Positions 6,074 through 11,118 of a stretch of 11,118 bases of DNA are shown piece after piece. A model generated the notes under the pieces. That model was not told where the DNA came from. It saw only the letters and a list, made by a program, of their open reading frames with translations, and made no database searches. The stretch comes from CAZLIC01 sp964559535 (GTDB lineage Bacteria > Pseudomonadota > Alphaproteobacteria > Rhodobacterales > Rhodobacteraceae), in contig CAZLIC010000107.1 in assembly GCA_964559535.1 (NCBI GenBank), positions 1 through 11,118 on the forward strand. The letters are read 5' to 3'. Both the position numbers and the translations under genes were made by a program. Each line of letters begins with the position of its first letter. Position 1 is the stretch's first letter.

Positions 6074-6975
6074 CCGAGGCAGAAGAGGCCGCGCGCCGCT
6101 GGCAGGGGCGGCTGGTCCGGCTGGTGGGCGAGCGCGAAAACGCGGTGTACGAGATGGCCACGCCGCAGGGCCGCGCCGCGCTGCGCCTGCACCGGCGGGG
6201 GTATCAAAGCGCCGCGGCCATTGCCGCCGAACAGGGGTGGATGCAGGCGCTGGCGGCGGCGGGCGTGCCGGTGCCCGAACCGCTGGCCACGGCGGGGGGG
6301 GACATGCAGGTGACCCTGTCCGGCGGGCGGATGGCGTCGGCGGTCAGGTGGCTGGACGGCGAACCCCTGGGAGAGAACGGCAAGCCCTTCGATGTGCCCC
6401 TGCCCGTGGTGCTGGCGCGGCATCGGGCGCTGGGCGCGCTGGTGGCGCAGGTGCATGTCGTGACCGATGGTCTGGCCATGCCCGCGGGCTGGCCGCGGCC
6501 GGTGCGGGACCGTGACGGTCTGGTGGGAGAGGCACCGGTCTGGGGCCGGTTCTGGGACCATCCGGCCGCCACCCCGGATGACCGCGCCGTGCTGCTGCGC
6601 GCGCGCGATGCGCTGCGCGAACGGCTGGCCGGGTTCGGCCCGGTGGCGCCCATCCATGCCGACGTGTTGCGGGAAAACGTGCTGGTGGACGGCGACCGGC
6701 TGTCGCTGATCGACTTTGACGACTGCGGCACGGGGTTCCGGTTGTTCGACCTGGGCACGGTGATGGTGCAGAACCTCTACGAACCCGCCTACCCGGCCAT
6801 CCGCGACGCGCTGATGGACGGCTACGGAACGGCCGATATCGCCGCCGTCGAACTGATGACCCTCGCCCGCTGCTGCGCCTCGGTCGGCTGGACGATGCCG
6901 CGGCTGGCGGCGGGCGATGCGATCCACCGGCGGCACATCGCTAGGGCGGTGATGTGGGCGGGGCGGGTGGTCTAA
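6070..6975 (+). CDS. APH-family phosphotransferase, hydroxylysine-kinase-like
   Basis: A 301-residue small-molecule kinase of the aminoglycoside phosphotransferase/homoserine kinase II fold. The catalytic loop IHADVLRENVLV gives H196, D198 and N203, and the metal-binding IDFDD gives D215 and D217; the N-terminal lobe is around residues 1-105. It starts at GTG 6070, overlapping the previous stop as GTGA, with GGGA seven bases ahead; the frame is open further upstream but no better start is seen. HYKK (AGPHD1) relatives phosphorylate hydroxylysine, and fusions of such kinases to AGXT2L-type lyases are known in bacteria, so the product is likely to feed the enzyme encoded just upstream. Probable substrates are amino alcohols such as ethanolamine, 1-amino-2-propanol or hydroxylysine. 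Antibiotic resistance is unlikely given the context. Confidence 0.88.
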   Translation: MTEAEEAARRWQGRLVRLVGERENAVYEMATPQGRAALRLHRRGYQSAAAIAAEQGWMQALAAAGVPVPEPLATAGGDMQVTLSGGRMASAVRWLDGEPLGENGKPFDVPLPVVLARHRALGALVAQVHVVTDGLAMPAGWPRPVRDRDGLVGEAPVWGRFWDHPAATPDDRAVLLRARDALRERLAGFGPVAPIHADVLRENVLVDGDRLSLIDFDDCGTGFRLFDLGTVMVQNLYEPAYPAIRDALMDGYGTADIAAVELMTLARCCASVGWTMPRLAAGDAIHRRHIARAVMWAGRVV

Positions 6976-7064
6976 ACGGCCGAATCGAGAATTGGTGAGG
7001 GCCCGATACCTTTTCTTCGACGTGATAACATATAATTCGATATTTATTTTCATCAAGGGGTCGC
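6976..7064. other. AT-rich gap between convergent genes
   Basis: Positions 7021-7060 are strikingly AT-rich (ATATAATTCGATATTTATTT) against a very GC-rich chromosome. No clear hairpin terminator for either convergent transcript is visible. The composition change marks the left edge of the low-GC islet with the gene at 7065-7757. Confidence 0.6.
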
Positions 7065-7757
7065 TTAATCTTGCGGCTTTTCAAGATCCGAGAGTCTCGG
7101 GAGCGTTTTCCAGAAAGTAGATGCGTATCTATGGTAGACTTGGATTCCTTCCTCTGAGTTGTGGACGGAAAATCTCCATATTCGAATTGCTTCGTCCATC
7201 GCTTTGAGCACCTCACAGGAGAAATCAGCGAGTTGGCTGTAGCTAATGTCTATGTCAACGATACCGCTCTGCAGAGCACTTGAACGAAATCTTGAAATTC
7301 CCTTTTTGAAGTGCGCTACGTTTTCATTTCTATAGACCCCGATCCCGATGTAGCGGCTGTCAGCCTGCAAAAAGCTTACCAAATCTCTAAGGCGCTCAAG
7401 ATGTGATGAAATCAAGTTAACCTGAGATAAATCCGCCGACCAAGTCGGCACAAGTCGCTGTCTTTGGGACAAGAACAGACCCTCGTTCGAGCTGGAAACC
7501 TTCAAATACTCCATCAAAAGTCCACTGTTCCTATCGACAGTGGCATAAGTTGAAGCAACGAGCCTTTCAGCTACTGACCTGATTGCAATATGTAGAGCCC
7601 AACCGCCATATGAGTCGTCCGTTTTCTCCTTCACGTCAACATTGTCAATGATCGCACGAAGAAAGCCAACGCACTCAATTAGTGTTCCGCGCCTCAACTC
7701 TAGTTCATCGCAAATTCTGTTGATTTCGCCCTCATCTTCTTCTACCCAGGTATTCAC
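7065..7757 (-). CDS. Uncharacterised low-GC protein, HEPN/AbiU2-like candidate
   Basis: I do not recognise this 230-residue protein with certainty. It is soluble, without signal peptide or membrane segment, and mostly helix-forming. Residues 53-86 contain W-x2-H and TYATVDRNSGLLMEYLKV, followed by a helix ending in YRNENVAHFKKG, where R143 and H149 form the R-x4-6-H motif of HEPN ribonucleases; AbiU2 abortive-infection proteins have a comparable R-x5-H. This is resemblance by eye only. The gene has far lower GC than its neighbours (about 47 percent in two lines counted) and uses A/T-ending codons, indicating horizontal transfer. It starts at GTG 7757, overlapping the parE stop as GTGA, so it may be translated by coupling to parE. 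A phage-defence role is a hypothesis. Confidence 0.7.
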   Translation of the reverse strand: MNTWVEEDEGEINRICDELELRRGTLIECVGFLRAIIDNVDVKEKTDDSYGGWALHIAIRSVAERLVASTYATVDRNSGLLMEYLKVSSSNEGLFLSQRQRLVPTWSADLSQVNLISSHLERLRDLVSFLQADSRYIGIGVYRNENVAHFKKGISRFRSSALQSGIVDIDISYSQLADFSCEVLKAMDEAIRIWRFSVHNSEEGIQVYHRYASTFWKTLPRLSDLEKPQD

Positions 7758-9703
7758 ACATCCAACTCCTCCACAAACCGCGCGTTCTCGGTGATGTACT
7801 GGAACCGCAACTCCGGCTTCTTGCCCATCAGCCGCTCCACCAGATCGCCCGTCTCGCCCGGTTCGTCATCGTCAATCGAAACACGAATCAGCTTGCGGGT
7901 CAAAGGGTTCATCGTGGTGTCTTTCAGGTCCTTGGCGTCCATCTCGCCCAAGCCCTTGAACCGCTGCACGTCGATTTTCCCCTTGCCGCCCAGCCCCTTG
8001 GCCAGCCATTCCTCTTTCTCGGCATCATCCGCCACATACATCCGTTTCGCCCCCTGCGTCAGCCGGTACAAGGGAGGGCAGGCCAGGTACAGATGGCCCT
8101 TGTCGATCAGCGGGCGCATCTGGGCGAAGAAGAAGGTCATCAGAAGGCTGGCGATATGCGCGCCGTCCACATCGGCGTCGGTCATGATGATGACCTTGTC
8201 ATAGCGCAGGTCGTCGATCACGAATTTCGACCCCATCTGCACGCCCAGGGCCTCGCAGATATCCCGGATTTCCGCGTTTTCGCCCAATTTGGATGACGCG
8301 GCGCCCAGAACGTTCAGCACCTTGCCGCGCAACGGCAACAGCGCCTGATATTCCCGGTCGCGCGCGCCCTTTGCGCTGCCTCCCGCCGAGTCGCCCTCGA
8401 CGATGAAGATCTCGGTCCCTTCGCGCGATTTCGCCGTGCAATCGGTCAGCTTTCCCGGCAGGCGCAGGCGTTTCGTGGCCGATTTGCGCGCAGTTTCCTT
8501 TTCCTGCCTGCGGCGCAACCGCTCTTCCGCCCGCAGTACAAGGAAATCCAGAATGGCGCCCGCCGACTTCGGGTCCGACGCCAGCCAGGTGTCAAACCGG
8601 TCGCGCACCGCGCCTTCCACCAGACGCGCGGCTTCCTCGGTGGACAGCCTGTCCTTGGTCTGCCCCACGAATTGCGGCTCGCGGATGAACACCGATATCA
8701 GCGCACAGCCACCCGCCAACAGATCGTCGCGCGTCACCAATTCTGCCTTGCGGTTCTTCACCCGCTCGCCATAGGCGCGCAGGCCTTTCAGCATAGCGGC
8801 CCAGAACCCGGCTTCATGCGTGCCACCTTCGGGCGTGGGCACGGTATTGCAATAGGACTGGATGAAGCCGTCACGCGCGGGTGACCAGGTGATCGCCCAT
8901 TCCACGCTGCCCGGCAGGTCATACTTTTCCTGAAACGAAATGCGCCCGGCAAAGGGTTTGTCAGTATAGGTCGTGTCCTTTCCCATCGTGTCCGACAGGT
9001 AATCGGCCAGCCCACCCGGGAAGTGAAACACCGCCTCGGCAGGGGTATCGCCATCGGGCACTGCCGATTTCCAGCGGATTTCCACGCCCGAAAACAGATA
9101 GGCCTTCGAGCGGGCCATTTTCAGCAGCCGGTGGGGTTTCAGAAGCTGTGAGCCAAAGATTTCGGGATCGGGGTGGAAGGTCACTGTCGTGCCGCGGCGG
9201 TTTGGGGCAGGGCCGATCTTCTGCAGTGGCCCCAGCGGCACCCCGCGCGAGAATTCCTGCGCGAAAAGTTCGCGGTTCCGCGCCACCTCGACGCGCAACC
9301 GGTCGGACAGCGCATTCACCACCGATGCGCCCACGCCGTGCAATCCGCCGCTGGTGGCATAGGCCTTGCCGCCGAATTTCCCGCCCGAATGCAGCGTGCA
9401 CAGGATCACCTCCAGCGCCGACTTGCCGGGGAATTTCGGGTGCGGGTCCACCGGAATGCCGCGGCCGTTGTCGCGCACCGTCACGCTGTGGTCGGCGTGA
9501 AACTCGACGTCGATCCGCGTTGCATGGCCCGCCACCGCCTCGTCCATCGCATTGTCCAGCACTTCGGCCACCAGATGGTGCAAGGCGCGTTCGTCGGTGC
9601 CGCCGATGTACATGCCGGGCCGTTTGCGCACCGGTTCCAGCCCTTCCAGGACCTCGATCGAGGAGGCGTCGTAGGTGTCGGCGCTGGACAGAAGGTCGGT
9701 CAT
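7754..9703 (-). CDS. parE: DNA topoisomerase IV subunit B
   Basis: ATPase subunit of topoisomerase IV (649 residues), which works with ParC to decatenate daughter chromosomes. The GHKL ATPase domain shows E47 and N51 in LVAEVLDNAMDEA, D78 in RDNGRGIPVD, and the lid segment GLHGVGASVVNALS. The TOPRIM domain has E436 in IVEGDSAGGSAKG, D509 and D511 in MTDADVDGAH, and RFKGLGEMDAKDL toward the C-terminus. Asp-His in DGAH and the 649-residue length without the GyrB insert favour ParE over GyrB. GGAG (9711-9714) lies seven bases before ATG 9703. The C-terminus (ARFVEELDV) looks complete, and its TGA overlaps the GTG of a low-GC gene. parC is not in the window. Confidence 0.96.
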   Translation of the reverse strand: MTDLLSSADTYDASSIEVLEGLEPVRKRPGMYIGGTDERALHHLVAEVLDNAMDEAVAGHATRIDVEFHADHSVTVRDNGRGIPVDPHPKFPGKSALEVILCTLHSGGKFGGKAYATSGGLHGVGASVVNALSDRLRVEVARNRELFAQEFSRGVPLGPLQKIGPAPNRRGTTVTFHPDPEIFGSQLLKPHRLLKMARSKAYLFSGVEIRWKSAVPDGDTPAEAVFHFPGGLADYLSDTMGKDTTYTDKPFAGRISFQEKYDLPGSVEWAITWSPARDGFIQSYCNTVPTPEGGTHEAGFWAAMLKGLRAYGERVKNRKAELVTRDDLLAGGCALISVFIREPQFVGQTKDRLSTEEAARLVEGAVRDRFDTWLASDPKSAGAILDFLVLRAEERLRRRQEKETARKSATKRLRLPGKLTDCTAKSREGTEIFIVEGDSAGGSAKGARDREYQALLPLRGKVLNVLGAASSKLGENAEIRDICEALGVQMGSKFVIDDLRYDKVIIMTDADVDGAHIASLLMTFFFAQMRPLIDKGHLYLACPPLYRLTQGAKRMYVADDAEKEEWLAKGLGGKGKIDVQRFKGLGEMDAKDLKDTTMNPLTRKLIRVSIDDDEPGETGDLVERLMGKKPELRFQYITENARFVEELDV

Positions 9704-9721
9704 GGGGGCACTCCGGAGGTT

Positions 9722-9740
9722 CCGGTGATTGTGTCACCGG
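9722..9740. promoter_or_regulatory. Dyad over the parE -10 region
   Basis: CCGGTGA (9722-9728) and TCACCGG (9734-9740) form a perfect seven-base inverted repeat around TTGTG. It overlaps the predicted parE -10 box and start site, a position suited to a repressor; it could also be a small hairpin at the mRNA 5' end. No known operator was matched. Confidence 0.4.
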
Positions 9741-9756
9741 GGGCCGGAGGCGGCAA
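9728..9756 (-). promoter_or_regulatory. Candidate parE promoter
   Basis: On the minus strand TTGCCG (9751-9756) and CACAAT (9728-9733) are 17 bases apart, each matching four of six consensus bases. A start near 9721 leaves an 18-base leader containing the GGAG ribosome-binding site. Confidence 0.4.
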
Positions 9757-9810
9757 GATGTGGTGGCGCCTGTGCCCGGACGCCGGTCTGTCGCCGCGGG
9801 GCTGCATATG

Positions 9811-9845
9811 CAGAAGGCCGCAGGTGGGGGACCCGCGGCCTTCTG
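9811..9845 (-). terminator. Eleven-base-stem hairpin, probable terminator of the 66-residue protein gene
   Basis: CAGAAGGCCGC (9811-9821) and GCGGCCTTCTG (9835-9845) are perfect complements around a 13-base loop. The hairpin lies 22 bases after the stop codon of the minus-strand gene at 9868-10068 and upstream of the parE promoter, separating the two. No T run follows on the minus strand. The perfect 12-base palindrome CTGCATATGCAG (9802-9813) overlaps its edge. Confidence 0.6.
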
Positions 9846-9867
9846 TCCTTTGTGCCGCGTCAGGCGA

Positions 9868-10068
9868 TCACGACGGGGTGCATTCCGGATGCTCGCGGAT
9901 GTCGCGGGGCGAGTCGCAGCCCGATCCGCCGGGAATGCGCTTGCGGCGGCGTTCGGCGGCGACCGTGGGCATGTCGACATTGAAGCCGGCCTTGGTGTCG
10001 GCGAACGTGGGCGCGCCGATTGTCATCAGCATCGCGGCGGCCAGCAGGGCCTGGATCGTGGTTTTCAT
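9868..10068 (-). CDS. Small exported protein of unknown function
   Basis: A 66-residue protein I do not recognise. It begins MKTTIQALLAAAMLMTIGAP, a clear Sec signal peptide with predicted cleavage after TFA (about residue 23), leaving a mature periplasmic or secreted peptide of about 43 residues. The mature part has a basic cluster ERRRKR (39-45 region), then two cysteines (C51 and C62) that could form one disulfide. The start is supported by AAGGAG eight bases ahead of ATG 10068 within AAGGAGAGAC, the same ribosome-binding context as rplS. The gene is followed by a strong hairpin at 9811-9845 and diverges from another exported protein gene at 10444. Function and family remain open; a short spurious frame is unlikely given signal, ribosome-binding site and terminator. 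Confidence 0.72.
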   Translation of the reverse strand: MKTTIQALLAAAMLMTIGAPTFADTKAGFNVDMPTVAAERRRKRIPGGSGCDSPRDIREHPECTPS

Positions 10069-10103
10069 GGTCGTCTCTCCTTCGGGGTTGTGCGTTTCTG
10101 TAG

Positions 10104-10116
10104 GGACAACCTGTCC
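10104..10116. repeat. Palindrome GGACA-ACC-TGTCC
   Basis: A perfect five-base inverted repeat with a three-base centre, 36 bases upstream of the ATG of the small exported protein. Its position suggests an operator or 5' leader hairpin. It is short enough to be chance. Confidence 0.3.
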
Positions 10117-10140
10117 GGATTCGCTGCGCGCGGGCACCAA

Positions 10141-10205
10141 CCATGGTCTTGCCAAGTTGTGCCGGGGCGGTTCCCCATGGTCGGGACGCGGATCGGACCA
10201 TGGTC
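10141..10205. repeat. Three direct copies of CCATGGTC
   Basis: CCATGGTC occurs at 10141-10148, 10175-10182 and 10198-10205, with start-to-start spacing of 34 and 23 bases. The third sits in the perfect ten-base palindrome GACCATGGTC (10196-10205), and the first in ACCATGGT. Repeated palindromic sites in a divergent control region suggest regulator binding; this is inference. Confidence 0.4.
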
Positions 10206-10232
10206 GGCGGGGTGGTGCAACACCATGATGCC

Positions 10233-10248
10233 CAAAGGTTTTCCTTTG
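10233..10248. repeat. Hairpin CAAAGG-TTTT-CCTTTG
   Basis: A perfect six-base stem with a TTTT loop in the middle of the intergenic region. It is less GC-rich than its surroundings and is flanked by another short hairpin (GCCC/GGGC near 10251-10261). Role unknown; possibly part of a small RNA or a terminator of one. Confidence 0.3.
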
Positions 10249-10443
10249 CGCCCGCCGGGCACGCCGGAAAGCTGCCAGACCTTGGTCCGATGGAATCGGG
10301 CGACTTCGGTAGCATGTTGGTCGGCATCGAGCCTGAGTGGGCGAGACACAGGTCCTGCCGGAGTGGCTTTGGGGCCAGTTGAGGGCCAGAATGGTGGGGC
10401 ATGCGCGGGCCAAGCGCGGCGAATCCCGGGGACAAGGGGTCCG

Positions 10444-11028
10444 ATGCAGCGGCGAGCGGTTCTGATCTGGGTTCTGGCGGTCCTTGCGCAGCAAGGGGCC
10501 CCAACTCGGTTGCTGGCAGATCAGGGCCGTGGGCGTGGTCGCGGCGGCGATGACGGGAAAGGCGATGACGACCGCGAGGATGACGGCCAGGACGACGACC
10601 GTGTCGATGACGACGGTGGCGATGACAGTGACGGTCGCACCGGCAAGGACAGCGGGGATGCGGGTGGCGGTGGGCCGTCCGAGGTGGATGCCGACATCCT
10701 GGTGATCCGCTATGCCGATGGATCGGCCGAGCGGTTCCGCAACGGCCGCTATCAGCGCATCGACGCCGCTGGTGCCATTGTGGAAGACCGGCCCGGCCTG
10801 GGGACCGACAGGGCGCGGCTGGCGGCTGCCCGGCCCGGCCGCGGGCGCGAGATGGTCATCCGCATCGACAGCCGCACGAACGAGGTCGAGACGTCCGACC
10901 GTGGCGGCTGGCGCGAACAGATCGTCCGTGGAACCTATCTGCTGACCGACCCGAACGGAAATGTCGTGCGGCGGCGTGGTGTGCGCGCGTCGGACATTGC
11001 GCGCATCCATCAGCTGGCAGGCGGCTGA
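10444..11028 (+). CDS. Exported Asp-rich protein with duplicated motif, unknown function
   Basis: A 194-residue protein I do not recognise. ATG 10444 with AAGG six bases ahead begins a Sec-type signal peptide (MQRRAVLIWVLAVLAQQGAP, likely cleaved near residue 25). Residues 28-77 are low-complexity: a GRGRGRGG run, then residues 36-72 with 18 aspartates in 37 positions, resembling acidic or calcium-binding linkers. The C-terminal part (about 84-194) looks beta-rich and contains the pattern G-x-Y-x3-D-x2-G-x2-V-x2-R twice with identical spacing, at 101-116 (GRYQRIDAAGAIVEDR) and 163-178 (GTYLLTDPNGNVVRRR). The open frame continues far upstream antisense to parE, but that part is a shadow. It is probably a periplasmic or surface protein; binding of cations or of an envelope partner is only a guess. 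Confidence 0.75.
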   Translation: MQRRAVLIWVLAVLAQQGAPTRLLADQGRGRGRGGDDGKGDDDREDDGQDDDRVDDDGGDDSDGRTGKDSGDAGGGGPSEVDADILVIRYADGSAERFRNGRYQRIDAAGAIVEDRPGLGTDRARLAAARPGRGREMVIRIDSRTNEVETSDRGGWREQIVRGTYLLTDPNGNVVRRRGVRASDIARIHQLAGG

Positions 11029-11050
11029 CGGTCGCACAGCGCAGGCCACC

Positions 11051-11067
11051 TGTCCCACGCTGGGACA
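11051..11067. promoter_or_regulatory. Perfect inverted repeat TGTCCCA-CGC-TGGGACA
   Basis: A seven-base perfect dyad with a three-base centre, 22 bases after the stop of the Asp-rich protein gene. It may be that gene's terminator hairpin, though no T tract follows, or an operator for a gene starting beyond the window, since the sequence after it becomes AT-richer and promoter-like. The region 11029-11118 holds no gene. Confidence 0.4.
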
Positions 11068-11118
11068 CGCGGGTCAATTCAACAAAATCAATGAGTTGCA
11101 CGCGCGCGCTAACGATTG

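Larger units (their letters stand above)
10069..10443. other. 375-base intergenic region between two divergent exported-protein genes
   Basis: No convincing gene is seen here. It holds the dyad GGACA-ACC-TGTCC at 10104-10116, three copies of CCATGGTC between 10141 and 10205, a TGGTG/CACCA hairpin at 10213-10225, and the perfect hairpin CAAAGG-TTTT-CCTTTG at 10233-10248. Clear sigma70 boxes were not found. Overlapping open frames cross it but lack typical starts and family resemblance. It could carry control sites or a small RNA. Confidence 0.5.

Noticed and set aside
6070..6975. Aminoglycoside resistance phosphotransferase.
   Set aside because: The fold is shared, but the coupling to an AGXT2L-like PLP enzyme and the HYKK-like sequence around IHADVLRENVLV and IDFDDCG favour a metabolic kinase.
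5743..7056. A 437-codon minus-strand open frame antisense to the PLP enzyme and kinase.
   Set aside because: It is the shadow of two genes with complete catalytic motifs; the protein has no recognisable domain.
7754..9703. gyrB instead of parE.
   Set aside because: The protein is about 650 residues without the long GyrB insert and its ATPase and TOPRIM motifs fit ParE better.
9148..10443. Upstream extension of the plus-strand frame that ends in the Asp-rich protein.
   Set aside because: The upstream part is antisense to parE and Arg/Pro-rich without domains. The signal peptide and ribosome-binding site place the real start at 10444.
11096..11114. TTGCACGCGCGCGCTA resembles a sigma54 -24 box.
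   Set aside because: The required GC at -12 with correct spacing is missing.
1..11118. CRISPR arrays, tRNA or rRNA genes, insertion sequences, attachment sites.
   Set aside because: No regularly spaced repeats, cloverleaf candidates, transposase or integrase motifs, or flanking direct repeats around the low-GC islet were seen by eye; a covariance-model search was not possible.

Overview
The window looks like chromosomal DNA of an alphaproteobacterium of the Rhodobacterales (Rhodobacter/Paracoccus-like). The evidence is high GC with G/C-ending codons, ATGA and GTGA stop/start overlaps, a zinc-free type L31 next to L19, AAGGAGAGAC ribosome-binding sites, and a GC-rich hairpin followed by GGATATTT in an intergenic region, which I recall as common in this group. 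The assignment is inference from sequence style, not a database match.

Layout. (1) Positions 1-589, minus: rplS then rpmE (rpmE runs off the window), driven by a sigma70-like promoter at 750-778 with a roughly 150-base structured leader. (2) 796-4175: a TetR-family repressor (minus) diverges from a two-gene operon for a Tat-exported molybdenum hydroxylase of the isoquinoline 1-oxidoreductase type: a [2Fe-2S] subunit and a molybdopterin subunit. The shared 98-base control region carries promoters and inverted repeats. (3) 4176-4352: a string of GC-rich hairpins. (4) 4395-6975, plus: a tightly overlapping operon of arfB (ribosome rescue), a class III PLP enzyme resembling the AGXT2L phospho-lyases, and an APH/hydroxylysine-kinase-like phosphotransferase. 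The last two look like a phosphorylate-then-eliminate pair for an amino alcohol. (5) 6976-9703, minus: parE (topoisomerase IV subunit B), followed with a GTGA overlap by a low-GC gene for an uncharacterised protein with an RNENVAH motif like that of HEPN/AbiU2 toxins; this gene looks transferred and may be a one-gene defence islet. (6) 9704-11118: two divergent genes for exported proteins of unknown function, one 66 residues long and one with an Asp-rich stretch and a duplicated motif, separated by a 375-base region with repeated CCATGGTC and several dyads.

Most genes are ordinary housekeeping or metabolic genes. The places that most deserve a second look are the HEPN-like islet fused to the end of parE, the kinase/phospho-lyase pair whose substrate is not fixed by the sequence, and the divergent exported-protein pair. 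I saw no CRISPR array, tRNA, rRNA, transposase or integrase.
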